Shown: piece after piece, positions 11,191 to 21,962 of the stretch
How positions within the stretch are numbered: position 1 is the first letter of the stretch
How the letters are laid out: each line of letters starts with the position of its first letter
Assembly: GCA_001972305.1 (NCBI GenBank)
Contig: BDDD01001980.1
Span: 1-64,000, forward strand
Source of the DNA: Cephalotus follicularis
Lineage: Eukaryota > Streptophyta > Magnoliopsida > Oxalidales > Cephalotaceae
Direction of reading: 5' to 3'
Length of the DNA: 64,000 nucleotides
Program-made: the position numbers and the translations under genes
The notes under the pieces: model-generated
What the model was told of the DNA's origin: nothing
Database searches by the model: none
What the model saw: the letters and a program-made list of their open reading frames with translations, nothing else

Positions 11191-11222
11191 GTTAAATGTT
11201 ATAAACCAGCTTCGTCCTTCAC

Positions 11223-11224
<2 letters not shown>

Positions 11225-11271
<47 letters not shown>

Positions 11272-11272
11272 A
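11225..11272. repeat. compound (CT)n(CA)n microsatellite
   Basis: A CT run of about 12 units passes directly into a CA run of about 12 units. Open frames over it on both strands are low-complexity products of the repeat. Confidence 0.95.
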
Positions 11273-11419
11273 ACTCTTGTCCATTGCTTGCCCATCACTC
11301 GTCCATCCAGAGCTCGTCTGTCGGCCACGCTCCAGTCCACCGCTCGTTTGTGTGTTCCAGTCCACCAATCTTCTCCCCTGAAATCGCTGACAGCGTTTTC
11401 TTTTGCCCTCCTTAGTGAG

Positions 11420-11785
11420 TACACTTAATATATAAAAACAAGTATCGTGTCCTCTGAAAACACTGGACAAATGTACTCTAGAGCTACAGACATGTGGTCG
11501 GACGTTTTACAATCTGGAAAGATAACGCACGACATAACGCTCCGGCGCAAAATCAGAGAAATTGTGAAATACTCAGCCGTTTCCTAGGGGTACAATAATC
11601 ATCTCCGCAATGTAAGCCAAGACAGTTACAACCAGATTCTATAAATACTATGAAGCAACATTTTACACAAATCGGTCATTTCTAGACTAAAAAAAATCAT
11701 ATAGTTTTCTTCACTGCCATTACTGACTTAAGCATCGGAGAGTCCTCTGAGCAATACCTCTTGTCCTTGATCCAAATGACAATAA
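11420..11785. repeat. possible remnant of a gypsy-type LTR
   Basis: CACTGCCATTACTGACTTAA then GCATCGGAGAGTCCTC (about 11716-11746) matches the CACTGACTTGAGCGTCGGAG-type block common in plant gypsy LTRs, preceded by a TATA-like CTATAAATAC at about 11639. No ends or partner LTR found. Confidence 0.35.
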
Positions 11786-11827
11786 AATGGTGTTTTAGTG
11801 TGAGATTTAGATAGAGTGTGGGAGGAA

Positions 11828-11831
<4 letters not shown>

Positions 11832-11882
<51 letters not shown>
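11832..11882. repeat. (GA)n microsatellite
   Basis: About 50 bp of GA repeats with one interruption. Confidence 0.95.
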
Positions 11883-11884
<2 letters not shown>

Positions 11885-12114
11885 TAAGAAAATGAAATGT
11901 TTCAAGGGTGATTAGGCATATATATACTCTCTCTATAATAATCTATCCCCATGTTATACTAATACCATAACCATACATGTAAACATATCATTTGGGTATT
12001 GGAAATACCTCATACCATCCATAGTCATACGCACAAACAATATGCATAATATCCGTACAATAAGTAAATATGATGCAATATATATATATGCTAAAACAAT
12101 TAAGGGTTGTTTCA

Positions 12115-13465
12115 GGGCATTACATTAGTTGCCAAAGGATTTACTCAAAATGAATGTGTAGATTACTATGATACTTATGCTCCTTTACCAAGAATAACAT
12201 CCATTCGAGTCTTGATTGCTTTGGTATCAATTTATAGTTTACATGTGCATTAAATGGATGTCAAGACAACATTCTTGAATGGTGATCTCATTGAGGAAGT
12301 TTACGTGGAACAACCTAAAGGTAGTGTTCTTCATGGAAATGAAAAGAAAGTGTGCAAACTGGTCAAATCATTATATGATTTGAAACAAGCTCCAAAGCAG
12401 TGGCATGAGAAGTTTGATTTTGCAATTTTATCAAGCAGGTTCAAACATAATTGTGCAGATAAATGCATATATTCTAAGTTTATCAAAGACAATGGTGTGA
12501 TTATATGTCTTTATGTAGATGACATGTTATTCTTTGGTACAAAACATGCTTTTAGTGAGTGAAACTAAGAAATATCTTACTTCAAAGATTAAAATGAAAG
12601 ATGTTAATGAAGTGGATACTGTCTAGTGAATTAAAGTTAAGAAGCATAATGGAGGTTACTATGAATCAATCTCATTACATTAAGAAGTTGTTTTAGAAAT
12701 TTCAGTATCTTGCAATAAAGGAAGCAAATACTCCATATGATTCAAGTGTTAAGATCGCTAAAAACGGGGGAAGAAAAGTAGCACAACTTGAATATGTTAG
12801 TGCTATAGGCAACATAATGTATGTTATGCATTGTACAAGACTAGATATTGCATTTGTCGTGTGCAAACTTTCTAGATATACAAGTAAACCTAGTACAGAT
12901 CACTGCGATGCCATTGGAAGAATTTTTGGTTATCTTAAAAGGACCATTGGGTTAGGATATTCTGGTTTTTTGGCAGTACTAGAGGGATATTTTGATGCCA
13001 ATTGAATCTCAAGTGTTGGCAATAACAAAGCTACAACATGATGGATCTTTACACTTGGAGGTTGTGCAATCTCTTGGGCATCTAAAAAGCAAACTTATAT
13101 CAGTCACTCCACTATGGAGTTAGAATTTGTAGCATTGACAGCTGCAGGCAAGGAAGCAAAATGGTTGAGAAATTTGTTATTGGATATAAAGTTGTTGTCA
13201 CAACCAATACCAGCTATTTCCTTTCACTGTGACAATGAGGCTACTATGTCTAATGCATATTATAGTATATATAATGGATAATCTAGATATATAAGTTTGA
13301 GACATTATTATATTCGTGATTTGATCTCAAGTGGAGTAATTACCATCATTTATGTGAAATCTGATAACAACTTGGCATATCCTTTTACAAAAGGATTGTC
13401 AAAAGACATGGTTAGGTTAACATCAAGTGGAATGAGACTAAAACTCATGTACCAGTATTGGTAAC
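12115..13465 (+). pseudogene. copia reverse transcriptase and RNase H remains (element C1)
   Basis: The plus strand encodes recognisable Ty1/copia pieces: MDVKTTFLNGDLIEEVYVEQP, SLYDLKQAPKQWHEKFD and CLYVDDMLFFGT of reverse transcriptase, then WASKKQTYISHSTMELEFVA and RHYYIRD of RNase H. In intact elements these copy RNA to DNA in cytoplasmic particles. The region is a fossil and is not one open frame. Gag, protease and integrase are not seen. Confidence 0.85.
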
Positions 13466-14000
13466 CGAACTTTTACTTAACAAAACTAATCTCAAAGTTT
13501 AATGGGTAATAACAATTTATTGATATGTGTTTGTTTGACACTGATAATAATCTTAGGGTCTTGTTCCAAGGGTGATCAGTGTGACTGCGTTAAAAAAAAT
13601 AAGGTTGAGAAAAGTCTCTTAATGGAGTTGAATATAATTAAATGTCTACAGTAACAAGGACATAAGGAAACTTCAGCTATATGAATATCTAAGTGGTGCC
13701 GTTTCAATCAAGAGCTTCAGGTTTACTCTTGTAAATATTCATGAAACTAGGAGTAGCACGTGGCCATAAACGTGTTAAGGCGGTATTGAGACCTCTTAGT
13801 GAAACTGGATAGTATTATGTGTGTAACATTTTCTGTTCTAGCACAAGCAATATTGGTTTAATCTTAGGACGCCAATAACTTCGGTAGGTCTTTAAAGTAC
13901 TTACACTAATTGAATGTGTAAATCTAAAGATACATTATCGTAAGCATAATAATATCATTTGAATAGGTTGTTACAATGATTTTACAATCTAGTTGATGAT

Positions 14001-14457
14001 TGTTTGATAGATTGTACTATCATATGTAATTAAATGATTGGTTGTTATAATTTTTAAATTTGAATATTTGGACAAATAACTACATATGATGGTTATTTGT
14101 AATTATTTACTAATAGCCACTTATTCAAGTTCAAGGCACAATCCTTTATCGTGACTAATGCTAGGGACACAACCTTTCATGATGACTATTATCCAAAGAG
14201 TTACAACCTTCATGATCACTATTGTCCAAAGAGTCACAACCCTTTATGGTGACTAGTCGTCTATTATAAATAAACTACTACAAAATGTGAGATTAATTAA
14301 TTTTCCTCCAGTTTTTCCTAACAAACAATTCCTACTAAGAGAGTTAAAGGGCTCTGTTGTATCATGGAGGAGAATTGCCAGGCAATATCTCCATTAAGAT
14401 AGTGATCAACACACCTTAAAGCCAATTTCGTTTCTGTTATACACAATAGTTCTAACA
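14001..14457 (+). repeat. 3' LTR of copia element C1
   Basis: About 457 bp, TGTTTGATAG to TTCTAACA. It contains repeated ACAACCTTTCATGATGACTA-like units near 14150-14245 and a TATA-like segment (TATAAATAAAC) at about 14265. The first 90 bases resemble 10043-10180. Confidence 0.55.
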
Positions 14458-15281
14458 AAATATCAATTCAAAAGCCTTCCTATTTTCCTCGTTATATAAT
14501 ATTAAGATAATGAAAACTGTCTTAATTTAAACATTTGTAAACTAAAATCATTTGTTCAAATAGGAATCACAATTGAATAAATAATAAAGAAGTCGGGGCT
14601 GTAGTTTGATTTATTGTATTATGCCTCTAGTTTGCATCCATTAACTCCACACCTTCCTCCAACGAAAGTCATATGTGTTTTGGTTTAAATATGAGTGCAA
14701 ACGAGTCTAGTCAAGCCAAGACCCATTTAAGCTCAATTTGTTAAGATTTTATTGAGTTCGTATTAGAAAAGAGTTTTTAACAAGCTCAAAAATACTGTTT
14801 AAGCTTGGCTTGTTTGAATTTTATTGACTTTGAGCATAGTTTTTAACAAGCTTAAAAATATTGATCAAGATTGGCTCATTTATATATTATCGAGTTCGAA
14901 CCGAGATTTTAATGAGTTCTTAATGAACTTAAAAAATTATTGTTTGAACTTGACTCAATAATAAATCCAATAACTTGTCTATAACTTTTTTTTTAGTCAT
15001 GCAATAAAATAGTTACAAATATAAATACCAGATCAGCATAATGACAAATCATAATAATTAATAAAATAGAATGACAAATAATACCTATATATATAAGTAA
15101 GGTAAATTACTATCTAGTGGCAAACTTTTTAGTTTGTCACTCTATCTTACACTACTCAATAACACTTAAAGTAGTGCATTAAGTGGGGCCTTGAAATTAG
15201 TGCACTTCATTGAACACTGAAAGGTGGGGTGGCAAACTAAAACATTTGTCATCAAGTGGCAATATATCCTGCCTCTATATA
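14458..15281. other. spacer with degenerate TAACAAGCT/GAGTTC-rich repeats
   Basis: From about 14690 to 14960 words such as TTTTAACAAGCTCAAAAATA and TTTTAACAAGCTTAAAAATA recur roughly every 85 bp. Similar sequence (AATCGAGTCATCAACAAACC) appears at 17215-17460 on the far side of the solo LTR, so these may be two halves of one older repeat. No gene seen. Confidence 0.45.
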
Positions 15282-17192
15282 TGTAACAATCCAGCCAAAA
15301 ATTCAAATTTACTCTTGTTCAATTTAAAAGTAAGTCGCTAAATTATATCATATTCATCCAATTCAAATAAATCGTTTAAATAAAATTTCAAATATGAAAT
15401 TTAATTAATAAGATCTCAACATAACTTATTACAGATCATAAACTCCAACAAAAATCCATAAACAATCCACCATAATTTATTACAACTTATCCATAAAAAA
15501 AATATCAAATCCAATATCCATAAAAAAAATGTTAAATTAAAATATTCATCAAAAAAATATTTAAATCCCCGTGTAAATCACGTCACACGCTCACTCGTTA
15601 TAATATCTCTATCCCACTCTCGACAGAAAACAAAGCAAAGGGAGTGAGTCAAATAGCCCAATAAAGGTTAAAAATCAAAACAATAATGAAAAGCTGAATA
15701 AAATTTGGATTTCAATAAAAGATGAGAGCTCAATCATCAAATCATATATGTAAATTAAACATAGATGACAATCCAACACATATGTACTCTTTTCATATGT
15801 ATCTCACGTATGTCACATTCTTACATATATGTATCACAAACATATACGTTATATATCAACAAACTTATAAGACTGATGGGTTTTTAAGAACCCTTAATAT
15901 TTACATTCAGTTACAATCTGCAAGTCAACGTTCTTGCTGGATCTCATCATGGATCGGGACACTCTCCATCCTCAATCTAAGCTTTCACTCCCATTCAATA
16001 CTCATTTACTTTCGTTTGCTCAGTCAGATTATCAATTGATTGACTCACTCAAGCAATCAACCATAGAAACATGAACTTAAAAAATCAAAGAAATACATTA
16101 TTATTCACATTGGCAAATTTGACCAATACTTTTCAAAGTAGATTTCAGATTAATAGACAATCAATCAAACAGAAACTTAAAACACAAAAGTTGTAAAGGA
16201 CTTTTACAAGGATACCAGAACATTAAGAACGGCAGCAATCCGACAAAAATTGAATTTATAGTGATTTTTTAAAATTACTGGTTAACCAAAAATTTATAGG
16301 TTAACGTAGAAAAGCAAAACGAATTTTTTTTCAAATAGCTCCGATTTGAATCAAAACTAGTGGTCAACATTAAAGTTGTAGATAACAGTGAATTTTATTT
16401 AAGGTAAAAGTTTGGTAATTTTTTGGACGTAAAATAAAATTTACAAAAAATTTTAAAGTTAGAAATTCAAATCTAGAATTTTCAGTAGATATCAATTTTC
16501 AAAGTAGAATATCTTTATTTTAAAACATGATTTTAACCAAACTCAAAACATAAAAATTAAAATAGACATCTTAAAGTTTCAAAATCAGTTGGCGGAACAT
16601 AAATAAGAATTAAAACGAATCCTAGGAGATTTATGTATAATCAATATAATATGTGGATTAAAGATTTCACATTAAACACTCGTAATCATCAATTCTAATC
16701 TCAAAGAAAAGATGATAAACGTATGGAAATAATCCCGAATTTAAGAAATAATATTGTAGAAATCCCTTACCTTTGCTCCCGGGCTAATTTTCTGCAAACA
16801 AATTTTCTTTTTCCCTCTCCTGGCCACACCTCTCTCTTTTCTATGGTCTCCTTTTTTTTTCTTCATGAATTAACCCTACATTTATGTTTATATAAGAGCC
16901 TAGGTCTAACCCTATTAGAATCTTTATTCAAATAAGAAACTCAGTTCTCTTAAAACTCTTTTTTTTTTCTCAATACACTTACTATATCGTCCTCTCAATT
17001 TGTCACATTTACCTCCCTGTCATTCTTACGCGAAATACATATTTCGCCTTTTTATGCATCAAAAATCATAATCTTAATGCGTATTTCTATTTTGAGACAA
17101 TCAATATATATTAAACAAGCAACTCAAACCAATCCTTCGTTAATAAATTAAATAATAAATTTGTTTGATGTAAAGAATTTTTGGGGCATTAT
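15282..17192. repeat. large solo LTR (TGTAACA... type)
   Basis: It starts TGTAACAATCCAGCC and ends near TTGGGGCATTAT, the usual inverted-end style of large plant gypsy LTRs. Inside is GGGAGTGAGTCAAATAGCCC at about 15639, a block typical of these LTRs, and a TATA-like TTTATATAAGAGCC at about 16888. It lies in TA-rich sequence, so the ATATA-type target duplication cannot be fixed precisely. No coding domains are present, hence solo. About 1.9 kb. Confidence 0.6.
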
Positions 17193-18069
17193 ATATATAT
17201 ATATATATAACAAACTTATAATCGAGTCATCAACAAACCTATAATTTATTCATTAACGATCTATTAACGTGTTATTCGCAAATATTAACTTGTGAACTCA
17301 TTATTGTTAAGATTCGACTTGTTAAGCTAACGAGTTTTAGAATCATATTCTTATTAGTTCATTAAACTTAATAAACAAACACGAACTGGTACTTATTGAA
17401 TTTAGTTGTTATTTGTTCACAAACGATTTGATTCATTTGTACCTTAAGTTCATTGTTAAATAGGTTTCTCAAAAAACTCATGGTTAATTAATTAGTTTTA
17501 AATTTTTGACTGATGCATAATTTGACACAGAATAGGGTTTTTAGTATGACCTACACCAACATTGATTATCTAGGTTTAACAAATATGCAATAATAATTAA
17601 AGTTCAAACTCACAAACTTTTTTGTAGTTTAAATAAGGACAAACTAAATATTCCTTGAAGTTTTAAATTGATTTTAAAATTAATTTTCCATTCCAAGTAA
17701 GGGTTTGATTAGTTTTGACGGATTAATTTTTTTTTAAATTATTTTTGCTCTCTTTCTTTGTGGTAAATGCATTGAGTATTTACTTCCAAAGTTATCATTT
17801 GTTATGTACCTACTTTACTTAAGTTTGATTCTTAGTTAAACTATAACAAAACTTAAATGAAAAGCAAATTTAAAATAAACTATTTAATGGGGTAATTTGT
17901 CTAAATGAAAGAAAGTACCTTTGAAACTTGCTAAACTTAGAAGAGTAAAATGGCCTTTAATTAATTTAAGGAATGATTTTATTTGTTTTCCTTTTGTTTT
18001 AATGAAAGGGTACACAATGAGAGGGTTTTTTTTATATATATAAAAAGGAATAATGAGTGAAACTATAAC
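17193..18069. other. AT-rich spacer
   Basis: It begins with a short (TA)n run and then degenerate repeats like those at 14690-14960. No gene or RNA seen. The last five bases, ATAAC, flank element T2. Confidence 0.5.
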
Positions 18070-18978
18070 TGTTGATGCAGAAATCCTTCCTTCAACAGTA
18101 CCCTACGTGGAGGGCTTTTATTTGTTGAGGGAAACGCTGTTTGGATGCTCCGAGATGATGGTTGAGGATGACGGTGTGAATGGTTTCCCTGCACAAAAGA
18201 GCAAACACGTTGAAAGTCCAAGAGGTTGTTCTCTCGGGGACACTCCGACGCTCAAGTTAGTCTTTGCACAGAGAAAACAAGGTTCTTTGAGTGTAAAAAT
18301 GGCTGACCTGAGATATGTCTTTTATTCTTGTATTTATAGTGCTGGTTTGTAACTGCCTGAGCGTGTAAATCGGAGGTAACTGTTGTGCCCCTAGGGAAAT
18401 GCCGAGGATCTCGGGCATTTCCCTTGATCTCCGCCTGGTTTGGTGGTAAACTTCCTACTTGGTGCTTATCGTATCTTAGCCTTCCTTATTTATAGAGATT
18501 GACTCCTGGAATATAGGCTGGATTTGCGGCATCATGCAGAAGAGGAGGAGGAGGAGGATGAGGATGAGGATGAGAAAGGTCCTCTGATCTCCTGTCCGCT
18601 TCAAGGTCTTCAACGTCTGGAGCTTGTGCCTGGGGCACTGGGTCCTTTGCCTACTGCCGAGGAGGAGGTCTCCTTTGATACGGCCGAAGAGGAGGTCATC
18701 GGCACTGGTGCCGTGGAGGACATCCTCTTCCATGTATCCAAGTAAGAGCTCCTCGGGAACAGGAGGTCCTCAGAACTGGTGCCGACGAAGACGTCCTTTG
18801 CCATGTAAGAGCTCCTTGGCTCTGATGTTAGGGGAGGGTCTCCTCACCTGCTTTTCTGACGTGCTTTACTAAGCTTCCTCTGACCAGTGTCTATGTGAGC
18901 TTCAAACCCCCTGGACATTCGGCTACGTCCGCGGAGGACACATGTCCTTGTTATATTAATAAACTTTTTCCCATATCA
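18070..18978 (-). repeat. 3' LTR of T2
   Basis: About 909 bp from TGTTGATG to CCATATCA on the plus strand. The adjoining inner side reads, on the minus strand, CCAGGGGGGTATA directly before TGATATGG, a polypurine-tract-like primer site for plus-strand synthesis. It is closely related to the T1 LTR and more distantly to the T3 LTR. Confidence 0.8.
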
Positions 18979-19312
18979 TATACCCCCCTGGTCCTTCTTC
19001 TCTGACCGTAGTCAGAGGAGGAGGAGCAGAGCTGGGAGTCGCGACTCAGGCTGAACTCCTCTGAGGAATTTTACATAAGCTTTTCCACATGTGAACGAGC
19101 CGAGGTCTGAGGTATTACTTTTGATGATCCTCTGACACAAAACTGAGTTTGCTTGAGCAGAGGAGGGAAACTGGCCTGAGAAAAATTGCATGGTTGGATC
19201 CTTCTCCGTTAACGGGCTTCACGTCACGGGCCCAAATCCTATGCCTTTAAGTAGCGTATCGAGCACGACTCATACGTGGAATAATCTGCGAGTTTCCCAC
19301 ATATGTCTCTTC

Positions 19313-19400
19313 GTTTCCCGCATCTGATTTGACTGTTCGCTCCTCAGTCGTTGGATTAGTGTGATGTGGAGGGCCAGGATCCGAGCTTCAGGTCTATAAA
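19313..19400 (+). promoter_or_regulatory. promoter-like block for the antisense ORF of T2
   Basis: GTTTCCCGCATCTGATTTGA at 19313-19332 is identical to 44846-44865 in T3, although the two elements are otherwise well diverged. TCTATAAAAG follows (TATA box at about 19395-19400), about 310 bp upstream of the antisense ORF. In T3 the corresponding place has CCTTTAAATTG. Position and conservation suggest a promoter reading opposite to pol. This is inference. Confidence 0.45.
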
Positions 19401-19706
19401 AGAAGTCGTTTTTGTTGCAGAAAAAACTCTTTGCTTTCTTGATCTCCAATATTCGTCTTCTTGCTGAGAGCTGCCCAGATTTACAGTGCTTCCCAAACTT
19501 TCTTGTTTCGCCATCCTTTCATCAAGGTTCTTGGTAAGTTTCCGTTGTCTTCTTGCTGTTCTAAGTTGGTCTAAGGTTTCTTTAGCCGTTTCTTTCTCTC
19601 CGTCTAAGGTTAATAGATAGTCAAGAACAAACCAGTGGGTCTTCTTCTTCTTCTCCCTTAGCGGTCGAACCCTTGGCCATGGTGGTTCCCACCGCCGAGA
19701 GACCGC

Positions 19707-21962
19707 TTGGATTTAAAGGTAGACTGGGGGTTGCGGTGGGTGACCCAATTGCTCCCACCGCCGAAGCTAACCCCCCCAGCTTCTGGATGTTGCTTCGAGG
19801 TTAGCACCCTCTCTCGTGATGAGGTGAAGGGGCTCTCTGAGAAATACAACTTCCCTCATGGGCTGGCGTACAGCCTTCCCTCGGATCCTCGGATGGTCAC
19901 CATGAGCAGTGAGGGCCTTTTTGTGATCTTTGAAGGGGCGCTCTCTCATGGCCTGAGGGTTCCAATACCCTCCTTCGCCATCTCGGTCTTGGAACACTTT
20001 AGTCTCCACCCTTCACTTCTTCAACCTCAGTCTTGGAGCTTCATAATCGGTTTCCTCGTCAAATGCATCGAGTCAGAGGTGGACGTGATAGTGAATCTTT
20101 TTAAAGAGTTCCACGTCCTCTCAGCCACGCCAAAGAAGAGCGGGTATTTTTTCAAGTCTCGTTCTAGCGTAAAAAAGCTTATGCTCAACCCTACCAAATC
20201 CATTAAAAATAGGAGGAGGAGGTATAACCTGATAAAGGACTTTTAAGGGTTCACTCCCTCTCCCCGGTGTGATTCTCGAGACACGTCATCTCTGAACAAG
20301 AGGTTCCTCTTGACCTCGGCGGAGAAAATGGGCTTCAACAAACTCCTAGCCCTTGAGCCAGAGGAGGTGAACTCCACTATTTGTGAGGATCGTCTGCTCC
20401 AGGCTGGGCTGAGTGTGGTCCTCGACCAAGAATCCCACTCGGATGAAGCTAAGAAGGACATCTCAGAGGGAGAGGGAGCTCAGAATAGTTCTATGCCCCC
20501 AGTGTCAGAGGAAAGCTGTATAAAGCCTTTGTCTCCTCCACTGCTAAGTTTAGTGTCACTTTCATTTTTCTTACATTTTGAATCACTGACCTTGATCTCC
20601 ATGTTTTCTTTCAACAATGGCTCCTCGTCGTGACTTCTCTACTATCTTGAAGGCTACTGAGAAGAGGAAAGCGACTGTTGCAGGAGGATCAAAGCAAAAA
20701 GGGAAAAGTCTCATGGTCAAGAGACCAAGGCCGTAGACCAAGACTCCTCTGCCCGTTAGGGTATCTGCTGCTGCTGCTGAGAAGAGGAGAGAAGCTGGCA
20801 AGAGGACCGTAGACGAGATCTCTCCCGGCGACGATCATGTTCCTCTGATGAAGAAGAACAGGAAGGGGAAAAGTGCTGAGGGTGCCAGAAAGGGGAAAGA
20901 AGCTGAGGATGTCACTGCCCTTGGAGCGAGTTCTCAAGATCCCATCATAATACCTCCCACCCGGGAGGCGGAGGATATGCTCAACGATTTTGAGGCCTTG
21001 GACTGCTCCAAACTGCATTTGAATGCACCTGGAGTTCCTCAGGCGGTCAGTCAGCTGGTCTTTCTTCCTCTAGAGATGAAGGCGAGGGAAAAATGGTCTA
21101 ACGAGGAGTTGGTAACTCAATGTCTCCGAAGTAACTTGAGGGTATATGAATTCTTTCACTTCTACCCCAATTTTTCTTTCATCTCTTTTCTTTACATTCA
21201 TTGACAGATATGCTTCTCTGACAGGCTCTGAACAACACCCAGCTGTTGGTTGATAACTTCTCTACCGTTGTTGCAAGGGATAGGGAGCTGAGGGTGAACA
21301 TGGCAGCGCTGGAAGAGACTGCTCACTCCGCCCAAGCCCAACTGATCGAAGTTCTTAAGGTTCAGGATTCTTTAGTTGAGGAGAAAAAGCAAGTTGTTGA
21401 GGATTTGGAGGAAGAGAGGACTGACAGGAAGGAACTGGAGGTAGAGCTCGACCGTACCAAGGAGAGGTGCTACGATCTGGTGTTAAAACTTGAACGCCAG
21501 CAGAAGAAGGATGAGGATCAGCTGAGGAGGGAGCGGGACAAAGCTGTGGCTTACTTCAAATCCTCAGATAAATTCAAAGAGTTGATGAAAACCTTCGTGG
21601 ATGAGTTCAGGGCCTCAGATGAGTTTGAGGAGGTGGTGTTTGAGGAAGCGACCAAGTACTTCTGTCGGGGCTTCTATGCTTGTAGAAACTGGATCTCTTC
21701 CCTTCATCCAGATGTGTCTCTGGATGGTGTTGTATATGGTCCGTCGGCCAGAACCTTTGACTTCTATCCCGAGGGAGTCGATGAGGAGGAAGAAAGGCTC
21801 CAACTCGAGTTAGAAGAGAGGATCTCGTCTGCTGTGGGAGACGAGCTGATAACGACCGGGTCGCCAGACTTGGTTATCCTGCCCTCGGATCCTGCCTTGG
21901 CCTCGGATCCTGCTTTGGACTCCTCTATCATTCCCTCCTCTTCAACTCTCGTGGACCCTTCC
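19707..21962 (+). pseudogene. antisense extra ORF of T2 (PF04195, 'putative gypsy type transposon' domain)
   Basis: It lies on the strand opposite to gag-pol, between integrase and the 3' LTR. The first part (about 19800-20200) has FPHGLAYSLP, FEGALSHGLRVPIPSFAI, HPSLLQPQSWSFIIGFL and LFKEFHVL, matching the plant PF04195 domain. Further on come a basic Lys/Arg-rich part and a long charged, Glu/Lys-rich coiled-coil-like part (about 21250-21600) and an acidic tail. An intron-like segment with GT-AG borders (about 21141-21224) lies before GCTCTGAA; T3 has the same arrangement. The function of PF04195 is unknown. The region is a fossil, not one open frame, and a solo LTR interrupts its 3' end. 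Confidence 0.75.

Larger units (their letters stand above)
10043..14457 (+). mobile_element. decayed Ty1/copia element C1, interrupted by other elements
   Basis: The right end is an LTR (14001-14457). The left end, 10043-10180, matches the first part of that LTR: TGTTGGATAG against TGTTTGATAG, then the shared TGTTATAATTTTTAAATTTG. Reverse transcriptase and RNase H remains lie at about 12115-13465 on the plus strand in copia order. A CACTA-like element sits in the left LTR. It is a fossil with many breaks and missing parts. Linking the left fragment to the right part as one insertion is an inference. Confidence 0.6.

Noticed and set aside
11152-11470. Open frames of 74-97 codons on both strands
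   Set aside because: They are low-complexity translations (SLSLSL, HTHTHT, VCVCVC, ERERER) of the CT/CA microsatellite.
18476-18872. Five overlapping open frames
   Set aside because: They lie in the 3' LTR of T2, on both strands, driven by GAGGAGGATGAGG repeats. No domain.
19707-21962. PF04195 ORF as a host gene or as a DNA-transposon transposase
   Set aside because: The same ORF lies in the same place and orientation in T2 and T3, inside the LTR borders. The family name mentions a transposon, but no DDE motif is visible.
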